Shown: positions 44,556-54,039, counted from the first letter of the stretch. The stretch: DNA of 64,000 bases from Curtobacterium sp. MCSS17_015 (GCF_003234265.2 NZ_CP126256.1:310001-374000), one strand, 5' to 3'. Notes: a model not told the origin generated them from the sequence alone. Program-made: numbers and translations.

Positions 44556-45371
44556 TCAGCGCACCTGGAACGGCGTCCCGAGCGGCAGGCGTCCGGCCAG
44601 GGCGGAGATGTCGGCGTTCCGCATCCGGATGCAGCCGTGCGAGGCGTCGGCGCCGATGCTCGAAGCGTCGTCCGTGCCGTGCAGCCCGATCTGACCCGCT
44701 CCACCACCGAAGGAGTTGAGGACGTCGGAGAACGCCGTCGTGCCGTACGCGTACGGGCCGTAGCCGCTGTTCGTCGGCGCGAGGAGCTCCGTCAGCGCGA
44801 AGCGGCCCGTCGGCGTGGGCGTCCCCCCGGTCCCCGTGGCCACCGGGTACGAGTCGACGACGTCCCCCGCGCGGTAGAGGTCGAGGGTGTTCGTGGCCTC
44901 GGTCACGACGATCGCGTAGTCCGTGGTCGACAGGGACACCGCGGTGTCGGGGACCCAGCCGGTGCTGCCGTTCGGACGCTGCGCCAGCTGCACCCGCACC
45001 CAGCCGTCGCGCTGGTCGACCACGCGGAACACCAACGGCGCGCCGGACGACTGCGGGTTCGTCAGCCGCCCGGTCGCAGGGCCGTCGGGCTCGGCGCTCA
45101 CCGGGACAGACGAGCCAGAGGCCGTCGCGATCGTCGTCGATGCCGGGGCGTCGACCGCAGCGAGGTCGACCGGCGTCCCAGAGGGGGACGGAGGCGGGGT
45201 CTCGGCGGCCGTCCGGGTCGGCGACGGGACTGCGGTGGGGCTTCCGGCCGGCGCCGGCGTGGGAGCCAGCGTGCCCGTCAGCACGACGGCGACCACCCCG
45301 GCGCACACGACGGTCACGGCGGCGGCGACCAGGGGCGCACGCCGTCGTGGGCCGGTCGGGGAGCTCGCCAC
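44556..45371 (-). CDS. L,D-transpeptidase (YkuD domain) with SH3-like domain
   Basis: 271 residues. An N-terminal membrane/signal segment (RRRAPLVAAAVTVVCAGVVAVVLTG, about 10-34), a Pro/Ser/Thr-rich wall-spanning linker (to about 90), an SH3-like stretch (about 95-145, LVFRVVDQRDGWVRVQLA...GWVPDTAV) and a catalytic YkuD domain with HGTDDASSIG and the active-site motif SHGCIRM (nucleophilic Cys). It would cross-link peptidoglycan (3-3) or attach proteins at the wall. GTG start chosen since the signal segment must be near the N terminus; no clear ribosome binding site. Confidence 0.88.
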   Translation of the reverse strand: MASSPTGPRRRAPLVAAAVTVVCAGVVAVVLTGTLAPTPAPAGSPTAVPSPTRTAAETPPPSPSGTPVDLAAVDAPASTTIATASGSSVPVSAEPDGPATGRLTNPQSSGAPLVFRVVDQRDGWVRVQLAQRPNGSTGWVPDTAVSLSTTDYAIVVTEATNTLDLYRAGDVVDSYPVATGTGGTPTPTGRFALTELLAPTNSGYGPYAYGTTAFSDVLNSFGGGAGQIGLHGTDDASSIGADASHGCIRMRNADISALAGRLPLGTPFQVR

Positions 45372-45586
45372 GGTCAGCCGGGGAGCCCGGCGGTGGCCGC
45401 GAGGACGGTGGCGACTGCGGGGATGTGGGAGCGGAGCACGGAGTGTGGGTCCATCCAGTCGGGCGAGCGGGCACGTCACGATCTGCCGCCCCCGGGCTGA
45501 GCGGACGCAGCACCGCGAACGTAGCAGCAACCGGTGGGTTCCGGGAGCTCGATGAGGCGGGCCTCCCGTCCGGTCGCGAACCGCAC

Positions 45587-45634
45587 CGTCGGCGGCGACA
45601 CGCAACGCGATCGCGCTGCGCACCGCCGCCGACG
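45587..45634 (-). terminator. Hairpin terminator downstream of purB
   Basis: 11-bp perfect outer stem (CGTCGGCGGCG / CGCCGCCGACG) with a GC-rich inner region able to fold further, 18 nt past the purB stop (45653) on the minus strand. The rest of 45372-45586 shows a GGGCCTCCCG motif (45559-45568) and no gene. Confidence 0.7.
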
Positions 45635-45652
45635 TCGCGTCGTGCGGAGGGG

Positions 45653-47038
45653 TCAGACGTCCAGGTGGTCGACCAGCTCGTCTGCCAGGCCGGTGTAGCC
45701 GGCGGGCGTCAGGTTCGTCAGTCGGGCCTTCGCGCCGTCCGAGATGTCGAGCCCGTTCACGAACGTGACGAGGTCGTTCCGTCCGATCCGCTTGCCGCGC
45801 GTGAGTTCCTTGAGCATCGCGTACGGGTCCTCGATGTCGGACTGCCCTGCGGTGACCTCGGCACGGATGACCGTCTGGATCGCCTCGGCGAGCACCTCCC
45901 AGTTGCCGTCGAGGTCCTCGGCCAGGCGCGTCTCGTTCACCGCGATCTCGCCGAGCCCGCGGCGCAGGTTGTCGAGCGCCAGGAGCGAGTGCCCGAACGC
46001 GACGCCGATGTTCCGCTGCGTGGTGGAGTCGGTCAGGTCGCGCTGCAGGCGGCTCGTGACGAGGGTCTCGGACAGCGTCGAGAACAGCGCCGACGAGATC
46101 TCGAGGTTCGCCTCGGCGTTCTCGAACCGGATCGGGTTGATCTTGTGCGGCATCGTCGAGGACCCCGTGGCCCCGGCCACCGGGATCTGCGTGAAGTACC
46201 CCATCGAGATGTAGGTCCACACGTCGGTCGCCAGGTTGTGCAGGACCCGGTTGGCGTGGCGGACCCGGTCGTACAGCTCGGCCTGCCAGTCGTGCGACTC
46301 GATCTGGGTCGTCAGCGGGTTCCACGTCAGGCCCAGGCCCTCGACGAACTCGCGGGACAGTGCGGGCCAGTCCGCCTCGGGGTCGGCGGCCAGGTGCGCC
46401 GAGAAGGTGCCGGTCGCGCCGGAGAACTTGCCGAGGTACTCGCCCCGCTCCACCTGGGACAGGATCCGCTCCAGGCGGTAGACCACGACCGCGATCTCCT
46501 TGCCGAGCGTGGTCGGCGTCGCCGGCTGGCCGTGCGTGTGCGAGAGCATCGGGACGGCGCGGAGGCTCGTGGCCATCTCCCGCAGGCGCTCCACGACCGC
46601 GCGTGCGGACGGCAGCCAGACGTGCTCGACCGCGTCCCGCACGGTGAGCGCGTACGACAGGTTGTTGACGTCCTCGCTCGTCGCGGCGAAGTGGGTGAGC
46701 TCGGCGACGGCGTCGAGGCCCAGGTCGCTCAGCCGACGGCGGACGAAGTACTCGACCGCCTTGACGTCGTGACGCGTGGTCGCCTCGATCTCGGCGAGCT
46801 CCGCGATCTGCGCCTGACCGAAGTCGTCGACGATCGCGCGGAGGGCTGCCTTGTCATCGACCGACAGCGGCGAGGTGGTGAACATCGCGTGGTCGGTGAG
46901 GAAGACGAGCCACTCGACCTCGACCCGGATCCGGGCCCGGTTCAGCCCGGCCTCGGACAGGTGCTCACCCACCGTGTGCACGATCGGGTAGTAACGCCCG
47001 TCGAGCGGGCTGATCGGCTGCGGGGGAAGGGGGGTCAT
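45653..47038 (-). CDS. purB: Adenylosuccinate lyase
   Basis: 461 residues. Catalyses two steps of purine synthesis: SAICAR to AICAR plus fumarate, and adenylosuccinate to AMP plus fumarate. The fumarase/aspartase superfamily signature GSSTMPHKINP is near residue 293, with the catalytic base region SHTHGQPATPTTLG near 170 and an N terminus ISPLDGRYYPIVHTVGEHLSEAGLNRAR as in the E. coli-type PurB subgroup. ATG overlaps the stop of the upstream phosphatase gene by 4 nt, so the two form an operon. Confidence 0.95.
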   Translation of the reverse strand: MTPLPPQPISPLDGRYYPIVHTVGEHLSEAGLNRARIRVEVEWLVFLTDHAMFTTSPLSVDDKAALRAIVDDFGQAQIAELAEIEATTRHDVKAVEYFVRRRLSDLGLDAVAELTHFAATSEDVNNLSYALTVRDAVEHVWLPSARAVVERLREMATSLRAVPMLSHTHGQPATPTTLGKEIAVVVYRLERILSQVERGEYLGKFSGATGTFSAHLAADPEADWPALSREFVEGLGLTWNPLTTQIESHDWQAELYDRVRHANRVLHNLATDVWTYISMGYFTQIPVAGATGSSTMPHKINPIRFENAEANLEISSALFSTLSETLVTSRLQRDLTDSTTQRNIGVAFGHSLLALDNLRRGLGEIAVNETRLAEDLDGNWEVLAEAIQTVIRAEVTAGQSDIEDPYAMLKELTRGKRIGRNDLVTFVNGLDISDGAKARLTNLTPAGYTGLADELVDHLDV

Positions 47039-47553
47039 GGGGCTCCCTGGCGGACTGCCGGCTCGAGCTGGTGGAATAGCGCTCGGCAGGCCTGTTCGAC
47101 CGTGCTGAGCACCCGGTCGAACTCGTGTCGGTCCGCGTAGTACGGGTCCGGCACGTCGGCCTGCTGAGGCCAGGCGTCGTCGTACCGCAACAGGAGCGTC
47201 ACCTTGGCGGCGTCGTCCATCGTCGGAGCCCATGAACGCAAGATGCGTTCGTGGGAGCGGTCGAGTGCGACCACCAGGTCGAGGTCCGGGAACCGGTCCG
47301 GGTCGAACTGACGGGCGCGATGCCTGCTGCCATCGTATCCGCGTGCCGCGAGCGCTGCGATCGTGCGCTCGTCCGCGGGCTCGCCGACGTGCCAGTCGCC
47401 GGTGCCGGCGGACTCGACGACGAAGCGGTCGGCCATGCCCGCGTCGGCGGCCGTCTGCGCGAACACGATCGCGGCCATGGGCGACCGGCAGATGTTGCCG
47501 CTGCAGACGAAGGAGACACGGAAGGGCGACGGGGCGCCGGCGTCCATGGTCAT
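47035..47553 (-). CDS. Low-molecular-weight protein-tyrosine phosphatase
   Basis: 172 residues. P-loop VCSGNICRSPMA (C-X5-R-S) at the N terminus, and the general-acid loop VPDPYYADRHEFDRVL near 133-148 (Asp-Pro-Tyr). Cytoplasmic phosphatase acting on phosphotyrosine of proteins, in some bacteria of surface-polysaccharide kinases; target unknown. Three starts are possible (GTG 47559, ATG 47553, ATG 47547). I chose 47553 because CATGAT lies 6 nt upstream. Coupled to purB by ATGA overlap. Confidence 0.92.
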   Translation of the reverse strand: MTMDAGAPSPFRVSFVCSGNICRSPMAAIVFAQTAADAGMADRFVVESAGTGDWHVGEPADERTIAALAARGYDGSRHRARQFDPDRFPDLDLVVALDRSHERILRSWAPTMDDAAKVTLLLRYDDAWPQQADVPDPYYADRHEFDRVLSTVEQACRALFHQLEPAVRQGAP

Positions 47554-47598
47554 GTGCACATCATGGCGCAGCCGGGTGACGGGCGCGATGCCCGTCCG

Positions 47599-48000
47599 TC
47601 AGGCACGACCGCGGCCGCGGAGCACCGGGCGGGCGACGAGCCCGACCAGCCAGGAGACCACCGCGAGCACGAACGCCCCGACGATGCCCCAGCCGAAGGA
47701 CTCGACCGACAGCCCGAAGCCCAGAGCGGTCGAGACCCCGGCGACGATGAGCAGCAGGACGCCGTTGACGACGAACGAGATGAGCCCGAGCGTCAGCACG
47801 TAGAGGGGGAACGCGACGATCCGGATGAGGGTCCCGACCACGGCGTTCACGATCCCGAACACGAGTGCGACGAGCAGGTAGGTGAGGACGGTCTCGACGG
47901 GACCACCGTCCCCGAACGAGTCGACCGACACCCCGGCCACGATGAGGGTGGTGAGCCAGAGGGCGACGGCGTTGACGATGAGCCGGACGAGGAACCGCAT
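47599..48000 (-). CDS. Phage-holin-like (PF04020-type) four-helix membrane protein
   Basis: 133 residues, four membrane helices, with the family pattern FLVRLIVNAVALWLTTLIVAGV and FGIVNAVVGTLIRIVAFPLYVLTLGLISFVVNGVLLLIVAGV. Such chromosomal proteins are widespread, called phage holin family 4, though no phage lysis genes are present and a lytic role is not implied. CATCAT lies 6 nt before the ATG. The gene's upstream side abuts the 73-bp tandem repeat. Confidence 0.85.
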   Translation of the reverse strand: MRFLVRLIVNAVALWLTTLIVAGVSVDSFGDGGPVETVLTYLLVALVFGIVNAVVGTLIRIVAFPLYVLTLGLISFVVNGVLLLIVAGVSTALGFGLSVESFGWGIVGAFVLAVVSWLVGLVARPVLRGRGRA

Positions 48001-48024
48001 GAACCCATGATGCCGCGTGCGACC

Positions 48025-48285
48025 GTTGGCCCGACCCGGTGACCGACCGACCTGTGCACATCCGTCACCTCGGGGGCGCAGCATCGCGGTCCTGCCCGTT
48101 GGCCTGACCCGGTGACCGACCGACCTGTGCACATCCGTCACCTCGGGGGCGCAGCATCGCGGTCCTGCCCGTTGGCCTGACCCGGTGACCGACCGACCTG
48201 TGCACATCCGTCACCTCGGGGGCGCAGCATCGCGGTCCTGCCCGTTAGCCTGACCCGGTGACCGACCGACCTGTGCACATCCGTC
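48025..48285 (+). repeat. Tandem 73-bp repeat duplicating the hisC promoter/start region
   Basis: Units begin at 48025, 48098, 48171 and 48244 (three full, one partial of 42 bp). Each contains GACCCGGTGACCGACCGACC and GTGCACATCCGTC, identical to the hisC 5' end. The second part of each unit (GCGGTCCTGCC) also matches hisC just after the junction. Only the last unit has an intact TAGCCT -10; the others read TGGCC(T/C). The 73-bp period is not a multiple of three, so no frame passes through. Confidence 0.95.
48246..48251 (+). promoter_or_regulatory. -10 element of hisC
   Basis: TAGCCT, 6 nt before the GTG start codon of hisC, suggesting a leaderless transcript. The upstream repeat copies have TGGCCT or TGGCCC here, so this copy is likely the active one. 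Confidence 0.55.
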
Positions 48286-49355
48286 CTGAGATCGCGGTCC
48301 TGCCGCCCTACAAGCAGGGACGCCAGGCCGCGCCGGACGCCCTCAAGCTCTCGAGCAACGAGAACCCCTTCCCGCCGCTGCCCGGCGTGGTCGAGGCCGT
48401 GCAGGCGCAGACCGCCTTCAACCGGTACCCGGACGCCACCGCGCTCGCGGTCCGTGCCGTCCTGGCCAACCGCTTCGGCACCACGGTCGACGAGGTCCAC
48501 GTCGCCCCCGGCAGCGTCGCGATCCTGCACGAGCTGGCGAAGGCGACCTCGGGCCCCGGTGACGAGGTCGTGTACGCCTGGCGGTCGTTCGAGGCGTACC
48601 CCGGGGTCGTCACGGTCGCCGGTGCGACGAGCGTGCAGGTGCCGAACCGGCCGGACGGCGGGCACGACCTCGACACCATGGCAGCGGCGGTCACCGAACG
48701 GACCCGCATGGTGATCGTCTGCACGCCGAACAACCCCACCGGGCCGATCGTCACCGGGCCCGAGTTCGAGGCGTTCATGGCGCAGGTGCCGGCCTCCGTG
48801 CTCGTGGTGCTCGACGAGGCCTACGCCGAGTTCGTCACCGACGTCGACGCGGTCCGTGGTCCGGCGCTGCTCGAGCGGTACCCGAACCTGGTCGTGCTCC
48901 GGACCTTCTCGAAGGCGTACGGTCTGGCGGGCCTGCGCGTCGGGTACGCGCTCGGACCGGCATACGTCCTCGATGCCGTCCGTGCGTGCGCCATCCCGCT
49001 GTCGGTGACGGCGCAGGGACAGGCGGCAGCGCTGGCCAGTCTCGAGCGCGAGGGCGAGCTCCTCGAGCGGGTCGCCGAGCTGGCGGAGCGCCGGGACCGG
49101 ATCCGCGCCGGGCTGCTCGCCCAGGGCTGGGACGTCCCCGAGGCGCAGGGCAACTTCGTGTGGCTCCCGACCGGTGAGCACACCGCGCTCGCCGCAGAGG
49201 CGTTCGAGCACGCCGGCCTCATCGTCCGGGCCTTCGCGCCCGAGGGCATCCGCATCTCGATCGGCGAGCACGAGGCTGTCGCAAAGCTCCTCGAAACCGC
49301 GGGTGCCGTTGTGGGACGTCTCACAACAGCGGGTTCCGACCGGCCGGTACGCTGA
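48258..49355 (+). CDS. hisC: Histidinol-phosphate/aromatic aminotransferase, HisC-like
   Basis: 365 residues, PLP-dependent fold type I, about the usual HisC length. Signatures: [11 protein letters not shown] near the N terminus, [18 protein letters not shown] and the Schiff-base lysine in [18 protein letters not shown]. Expected to transaminate histidinol-phosphate or aromatic 2-oxo acids; actinobacterial paralogues outside his operons are often aromatic transaminases, and no other his gene is here. The GTG start corresponds to the last unit of the upstream tandem repeat. The 3' end carries the promoter of the following dehydrogenase operon. Confidence 0.9.
   Translation: MTDRPVHIRPEIAVLPPYKQGRQAAPDALKLSSNENPFPPLPGVVEAVQAQTAFNRYPDATALAVRAVLANRFGTTVDEVHVAPGSVAILHELAKATSGPGDEVVYAWRSFEAYPGVVTVAGATSVQVPNRPDGGHDLDTMAAAVTERTRMVIVCTPNNPTGPIVTGPEFEAFMAQVPASVLVVLDEAYAEFVTDVDAVRGPALLERYPNLVVLRTFSKAYGLAGLRVGYALGPAYVLDAVRACAIPLSVTAQGQAAALASLEREGELLERVAELAERRDRIRAGLLAQGWDVPEAQGNFVWLPTGEHTALAAEAFEHAGLIVRAFAPEGIRISIGEHEAVAKLLETAGAVVGRLTTAGSDRPVR
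49310..49325 (+). promoter_or_regulatory. CRP/GlxR-like binding site before the 2-oxoacid dehydrogenase operon
   Basis: TGTGGGACGTCTCACA matches the CRP-family consensus TGTGA-N6-TCACA except for one base. It is inside the hisC 3' end, centred about 43 bp upstream of the pdhA start, with TACGCT at 49348-49353 as -10. If the transcript is leaderless the site sits close to the class II activator position (about -42). Confidence 0.45.
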
Positions 49356-49360
49356 CCGAC

Positions 49361-50497
49361 ATGTTGTTCCGCGCCGCGGCTCCTGCGACGACCCCCGTCC
49401 AGCTCCTCGACCCCGAGGGCCGGTTCGTGGAGACCGACGAGAACGCCGAACTCGCCGCCGTCGCACAGGCCCTCCCCGACGAGACCCTCCTCGCGATGCA
49501 CCGGCAGATGGTGCTCACCCGACGCTTCGACCACGCCGCCGGGAACCTGCAGCGCACCGGCCAGCTCGGTCTGTGGGCGCCGAGCCACGGGCAGGAGGCC
49601 GCCCAGGTCGGGTCCGCGTTCGCGCTCCGACCGCAGGACCACGTCTTCCCGTCGTACCGCGAGCACGCCGTCGTCCTGCAGCGCGGGGTCGACCCGATGG
49701 AGATCATCTCGCTGTTCCGTGGGCAGGCCCACGGCAACTGGGACCCGGACGAGCGCGGCAACACGCACATCTACACGCTCGTCATCGGCGCGCAGACGCT
49801 GCACGCCACCGGGTACGCGATGGGCCAGGCGCTCGACGGCGTCGTCGGCACCGGTGACCCGACGGTCGACGAGTGCTCGATCGTCTACTTCGGCGACGGC
49901 GCGACCAGCCAGGGTGACGTGAACGAGGCGTACGTGTTCGCTGCGTCGCACACCGCCCCGGTCGTCTTCTTCCTGCAGAACAACCACTGGGCGATCTCGG
50001 TGCCGGTGTCGGTGCAGTCGCCGACCCCGCTCGTCGACCGGCCGCGTGGCTTCGGGATCCCGAGCATCCGGGTGGACGGCAACGACGTGCTCGCCTCGTA
50101 CGCGGCGAGCGTCGTCGCGACCGAGCACGCCCGGACCGGTCAGGGCCCGGCGTTCGTCGAGGCCGACACCTACCGCATCGGTGCGCACACCAGCTCCGAC
50201 GACCCCACCCGCTACCGGGCCGACGACGAGCTCGCCGGTTGGGTCGCCCGTGACCCGATCACCCGGTCCGAGGCGTACCTCCGCAGCCGCGGCGCGACCG
50301 ACGCCCAGTTCGCGGAGTTCGACGCCGAGGGCGAGCAGATCGCGGTCGACATCCGCACCCGCACGAACGCCCTCCAGGACCCGCCGATGGAGGCGATGTT
50401 CGACAACGTCTACCGTGAGCCGCACCCGCGCATCGACGAGCAGCGCGCATGGCTCCGGGACTACGAGGCCGGCCAGGACGCAGGAGCCCACGCATGA
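49361..50497 (+). CDS. pdhA: 2-oxoacid dehydrogenase E1 component, alpha subunit
   Basis: 378 residues. Thiamine-diphosphate-binding subunit that decarboxylates pyruvate or branched-chain 2-oxo acids. TPP motif YFGDGATSQGDVNEAYVFAASHTAPVVFFLQNNHWAIS (GDG to NN spacing typical), plus RRFDHAAGNLQRTGQLGLWAPSHGQEAAQVGSA. The heterodimeric E1 with separate E1 beta and E2 is shared by Gram-positive PDH and BCKDH; the substrate cannot be settled here. TACGCT 7 nt upstream. Stop overlaps the E1 beta ATG by 4 nt. Confidence 0.9.
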   Translation: MLFRAAAPATTPVQLLDPEGRFVETDENAELAAVAQALPDETLLAMHRQMVLTRRFDHAAGNLQRTGQLGLWAPSHGQEAAQVGSAFALRPQDHVFPSYREHAVVLQRGVDPMEIISLFRGQAHGNWDPDERGNTHIYTLVIGAQTLHATGYAMGQALDGVVGTGDPTVDECSIVYFGDGATSQGDVNEAYVFAASHTAPVVFFLQNNHWAISVPVSVQSPTPLVDRPRGFGIPSIRVDGNDVLASYAASVVATEHARTGQGPAFVEADTYRIGAHTSSDDPTRYRADDELAGWVARDPITRSEAYLRSRGATDAQFAEFDAEGEQIAVDIRTRTNALQDPPMEAMFDNVYREPHPRIDEQRAWLRDYEAGQDAGAHA

Positions 50498-51543
50498 GCA
50501 CCACCGAGCAGCTCTTCGACTACACGCTCCGGTCGCACCCGGGCGCAGGCGAGGTCCCCGCTGACCCGACCCCGACCCTCCCGATGGCCAAGGCGCTCAA
50601 CGCCGGCCTGGCGAAGGCGATGGAGGCGGACGACAAGGTCCTGCTGATGGGCGAGGACATCGGTCGTCTCGGCGGCGTCTTCCGCATCACCGAGGGCCTG
50701 CAGGACCGCTTCGGCGCCGACCGCGTGCGGGACACCCCGCTCGCCGAGTCCGGCATCGTCGGGACCGCGATCGGGCTGGCGCTCCGTGGGTACCGCCCGG
50801 TCATCGAGATCCAGTTCGACGGCTTCGTCTGGCCGGCGTTCAACCAGATCACCTCGCAGCTGGCGAAGATGGCGAACCGGCTGCCGGCGCACATGTCGCT
50901 GCCGATCGTCATCCGCATCCCCTACGGCGGGCACATCGGCGCGATCGAGCACCACCAGGAGAGCCCCGAGGCGTACTTCGCGCGCACCCCCGGCCTGCGC
51001 GTGGTCAGCCCGAGCACCCCGAACGACGCCTACTGGATGATCCAGGAGGCGATCGCGTCGAAGGACCCGGTGGTGTTCTTCGAGCCGAAGTCGCGCTACT
51101 GGCCGAAGGGCCAGGTCGACCTGGTCGACGGGCACGTCCCGATGCACACCACGCGCGTCGCGCGCACCGGCACCGAGGTCACCCTCGTCGGCCACGGCGC
51201 GATGGTGGCGACGCTCATGCAGGCGGCGGACATCGCAGAGGCCGAGGGCACGAGCTGCGAGGTCGTCGACCTCCGCTCGATCTCGCCCATCGACTGGGAG
51301 CCGCTGCTCGCCTCGGTGCGCAAGACCGGTCGCCTGGTCATCGCGCAGGAGGACTCCGGCTTCATCAGCGTCGGCAGCGAGATCGCCGCGACCGTCGCCG
51401 AGCGGGCGTTCTACACGCTCCAGGCGCCGCCGCTGCGGGTCTCCGGCTTCGACATCCCGTTCCCGCAGTCGAAGCTCGAGCACTTCCACCTGCCCGACGC
51501 CGACCGCGTCCTCGAGGCCGTGGACCGCGCCCTCGCCTACTGA
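50494..51543 (+). CDS. pdhB: 2-oxoacid dehydrogenase E1 component, beta subunit
   Basis: 349 residues. Forms the alpha2-beta2 E1 tetramer with the preceding gene. Family landmarks: [86 protein letters not shown] and [29 protein letters not shown]. Compared with typical E1 beta it has an about 25-residue N-terminal extension. Translational coupling through ATGA with E1 alpha indicates equimolar production. Confidence 0.92.
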   Translation: MSTTEQLFDYTLRSHPGAGEVPADPTPTLPMAKALNAGLAKAMEADDKVLLMGEDIGRLGGVFRITEGLQDRFGADRVRDTPLAESGIVGTAIGLALRGYRPVIEIQFDGFVWPAFNQITSQLAKMANRLPAHMSLPIVIRIPYGGHIGAIEHHQESPEAYFARTPGLRVVSPSTPNDAYWMIQEAIASKDPVVFFEPKSRYWPKGQVDLVDGHVPMHTTRVARTGTEVTLVGHGAMVATLMQAADIAEAEGTSCEVVDLRSISPIDWEPLLASVRKTGRLVIAQEDSGFISVGSEIAATVAERAFYTLQAPPLRVSGFDIPFPQSKLEHFHLPDADRVLEAVDRALAY

Positions 51544-51587
51544 CCCGCACCCGTCCCGTACGACCGAACCCTGCTGAAGGAGCCGAC

Positions 51588-53201
51588 GTGTCCGTCGCCG
51601 AATTCCCCCTGCCCGACGTGGGGGAGGGCCTGACCGAGGCCGAGATCGTCCAGTGGCGCGTCGCCCCCGGTGACGAGATCGCCGTGGACCAGGTGCTCGT
51701 CGAGATCGAGACCGCGAAGTCGCTCGTCGAACTGCCGTCGCCGTTCGCCGGCACGGTGACCGGGCTGCTCGTCGCCGAGGGCGACACCGTGGAGGTCGGC
51801 AAGCCGATCATCCGCGTCGAGTCCGACGCGGCCGCGGCACCGACGGGAGGCCCGGCTCCCGTCGCCGACGCCGCTCCCGTCGCGCAGACCCAGACCCCAG
51901 CACAGCCCCCGACCCCGGCAGTGCCCGCCGCTGCCGCGGCACCCGTTGCTCCGGCACCCGTGGCACCGGTGCCTGCTTCTCCCGCGCCGAGCGCGCAGGC
52001 CGCCGCCGTGCCCGCTCCGGCCGTCGCCCCCGCTCCGGCCGCCGCCCCCGCACCAGCCACCGCCCCCGCGTCGGCCCAGGTCGCCGTCGACGCCGGTGTC
52101 GTCGGCACGGACGAAGGCTCCGGGGCCGTCCTCGTCGGGTACGGGTCTGCCACGTCCGCGCCGTCCCGCCGGAAGCCGGGCGCACGCCGGGCCGCAGCGG
52201 CCGCCGCCGAGGCGAGCCGGGCCTCCAGTCGGGAGGCCGACCTCGACCTGGTGACCGACGACGGCGAGGCGACCACCGCCGACGCCGTCGCCGCCCAGGG
52301 CCGTCGTCCCGCCCGCCCGACGATGCCGAGCGCCTCGGCGCTGCAGGTGATGGCGAAGCCGCCGATCCGCAAGCTCGCGAAGGACCTGGACGTCGACCTG
52401 ACGACCGTCGTCGCCACCGGGCTCGCCGGCGAGGTCACGCGTGACGACGTCATCCGGCACGCCAAGCAGGCCAGCGTCTTCCGCAACATCGAGACGCCCG
52501 AGTGGGGTGGCGTCCGCCAGGAGACGATCCCGGTGAAGGGTGTCCGCAAGGCCATCGCGACCGCGATGACCACGTCGGCGTTCACCGCCCCGCACGTGTC
52601 GCTGTTCGTGGACGTCGACGCGACCCGCACGATGGAGTTCGTCAAGCGACTCAAGGAGTCGCCGACGTTCGCCGGGGTCAAGGTGTCGCCGCTGCTCATC
52701 ATGGCGAAGGCCGTGATCTGGGCCGTGCGCCGGAACCGCTCGGTGAACTCGTCGTGGACCGACCGCGAGATCATCGTCCACCACTTCGTGAACCTCGGGT
52801 TCGCCGCCGCGACGCCCCGCGGGCTGCTCGTGCCGAACATCAAGGACGCGCAGGACATGTCGCTCCTCGAGCTCGCGAAGGCGATCGAGGAGATGACCCT
52901 CACCGCCCGTGACGGCAAGACGTCGCCGGCGCAGATGGCCGACGGCACGATCACGATCACGAACATCGGTGTCTTCGGCATGGACACCGGCACACCGATC
53001 CTCAACCCGGGTGAGGTCGCGATCGTCGCGATGGGCACGATCAAGCCCAAGCCCTGGGTCGTCGACGGCGACGTCCGCTCCCGCATGGTGACCACGATCG
53101 GCGCCTCGTTCGACCACCGCGTGGTCGACGGTGACGTGGCCTCCCGCTTCGTGCATGACGTCGCCTCGGTCATCGAGGAGCCCGCGCTCCTGCTCGACTG
53201 A
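51588..53201 (+). CDS. pdhC: Dihydrolipoamide acyltransferase (E2) of 2-oxoacid dehydrogenase
   Basis: 537 residues. One lipoyl domain (about 1-80; lipoylated Lys in [10 protein letters not shown]), a very long Ala/Pro linker (about 85-165) followed by another flexible region, a peripheral-subunit-binding domain (about 245-290, [31 protein letters not shown]) and the catalytic acyltransferase domain with the HxxxD active site in [15 protein letters not shown] near the end. It transfers the acyl group to CoA. AAGGAG precedes the GTG by 6 nt. No E3 gene follows, so lipoamide dehydrogenase must be supplied elsewhere. The linker contains a GGGCCTCCCG motif. Confidence 0.93.
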   Translation: MSVAEFPLPDVGEGLTEAEIVQWRVAPGDEIAVDQVLVEIETAKSLVELPSPFAGTVTGLLVAEGDTVEVGKPIIRVESDAAAAPTGGPAPVADAAPVAQTQTPAQPPTPAVPAAAAAPVAPAPVAPVPASPAPSAQAAAVPAPAVAPAPAAAPAPATAPASAQVAVDAGVVGTDEGSGAVLVGYGSATSAPSRRKPGARRAAAAAAEASRASSREADLDLVTDDGEATTADAVAAQGRRPARPTMPSASALQVMAKPPIRKLAKDLDVDLTTVVATGLAGEVTRDDVIRHAKQASVFRNIETPEWGGVRQETIPVKGVRKAIATAMTTSAFTAPHVSLFVDVDATRTMEFVKRLKESPTFAGVKVSPLLIMAKAVIWAVRRNRSVNSSWTDREIIVHHFVNLGFAAATPRGLLVPNIKDAQDMSLLELAKAIEEMTLTARDGKTSPAQMADGTITITNIGVFGMDTGTPILNPGEVAIVAMGTIKPKPWVVDGDVRSRMVTTIGASFDHRVVDGDVASRFVHDVASVIEEPALLLD

Positions 53202-53218
53202 CGAACCACACCGTCCGC

Positions 53219-53275
53219 ACCGCGCGATCCGGTCCGCGCCGACCCTGCTGGCCGGCACGGTCCGGGTCGCGCGGT
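53219..53275 (+). terminator. Hairpin terminator of the dehydrogenase operon
   Basis: ACCGCGCGATCCGG pairs with CCGGGTCGCGCGGT (14 bp with one G-U), 29-nt loop, 17 nt past the E2 stop. Confidence 0.7.
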
Positions 53276-53325
53276 CTTGGTGTGCCGTTCACGCCGATGT
53301 CGGCGGCGCGGGGGAGGATCAGGGC

Positions 53326-53901
53326 ATGGTCCACCAGCTGCTCATCCCGCAGCAGGAGATCCGGACGGGTCGCCTGGTGCTCACCCCCGTGACGCCCGCG
53401 GACATCGACGCGGTGCACGAGCTGTTCTCCGACGCCCGCACGTGGACCCACCTGCCCGCGGGGCGGCACATCGCCCGCGCAGAGACCGAGGACCTCGTCC
53501 AGCGGAAGATCGGCGGTCGCGTGCGGCACGGGCTCGGCTCGTGGGCCGTCCGCTCGGCGGAGTCCGGCGTGTTCCTCGGCATCGGCGGTGTCGACCTCAC
53601 CGCCGGGGGCGTCTGGAACCTCGGGTACCGGCTCGTCCCGGAGCACCACGGGCACGGGTACGCGACCGAACTGTCCCGCGCTGCCGTCGACGCCGCGCGC
53701 GAGCTCCGGCCCGACGTCCCGGTGACCGCCAGGGTCCTCACGAACAACCCGGCGTCCGCGCGTGTGCTGGCCCGGGTGGGTCTGTCCCAGGTGTGGCAGG
53801 GACCGACGCGCACGGCTGCCCCGGCCGGTGTCGAGTGCCAGGCGTGGAGTGACCGGGCGCTGTCCCCCGCCCAGCTCGACTGGCTCGTCGACAACGCCTG
53901 A
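53326..53901 (+). CDS. GNAT family N-acetyltransferase
   Basis: 191 residues of the RimJ/RimL-like group (Acetyltransf_3). RTGRLVLTPVTPADIDAVHELFSD at the start; the acetyl-CoA-binding region reads LGYRLVPEHHGHGYATELSRAAVDAARE, and NNPASARVLARVGLSQVWQG is the conserved C-terminal Asn/Ser-Ala motif. Acceptor unknown (protein N terminus or small amine). GGGGAGG lies 9 nt before the ATG. Confidence 0.87.
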   Translation: MVHQLLIPQQEIRTGRLVLTPVTPADIDAVHELFSDARTWTHLPAGRHIARAETEDLVQRKIGGRVRHGLGSWAVRSAESGVFLGIGGVDLTAGGVWNLGYRLVPEHHGHGYATELSRAAVDAARELRPDVPVTARVLTNNPASARVLARVGLSQVWQGPTRTAAPAGVECQAWSDRALSPAQLDWLVDNA

Positions 53902-54004
53902 CGGGCCTCCCGGCCGGTCGGCGAGCACCGAGCCGGCCCGGTCGTCGCGGTCCGGGGGAGGGCCTGCACAGCGCCCACCGGGCCTGGACGACGCCATGCC
54001 GTCG

Positions 54005-54033
54005 TTGGTCCGCTCGGGATGGAACGGTACTGT
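54005..54033 (+). promoter_or_regulatory. Promoter of the GntR regulator gene
   Basis: TTGGTC (54005-54010), 17-nt spacer, TACTGT (54028-54033). The expected start of transcription (about 54040) coincides with the left edge of the operator-like site ACTGGTCATGTCCGCA. Confidence 0.5.
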
Positions 54034-54039
54034 GAGAGC

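Noticed and set aside
43150..45513. Long minus-strand open frame of 787 codons rich in Arg/Gly/Pro
   Set aside because: Shadow of the secreted-protein and L,D-transpeptidase genes in another frame; composition is typical of wrong-frame translation in high-GC DNA and it crosses intergenic hairpins.
47599..48000. Prophage remnant because of the holin-like protein
   Set aside because: No other phage gene is near; this membrane protein family is common in chromosomes without phage.
47561..48207. Minus-strand frames starting [12 protein letters not shown], apparently a repeated N-terminal peptide
   Set aside because: They come from reading the 73-bp tandem repeat backwards; the period shifts frame and the real gene there is the holin-like protein starting at 48000.
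48025..48285. CRISPR-like repeat array
   Set aside because: Units are directly contiguous with no unique spacers, and contain the start of hisC; it is a simple tandem duplication.
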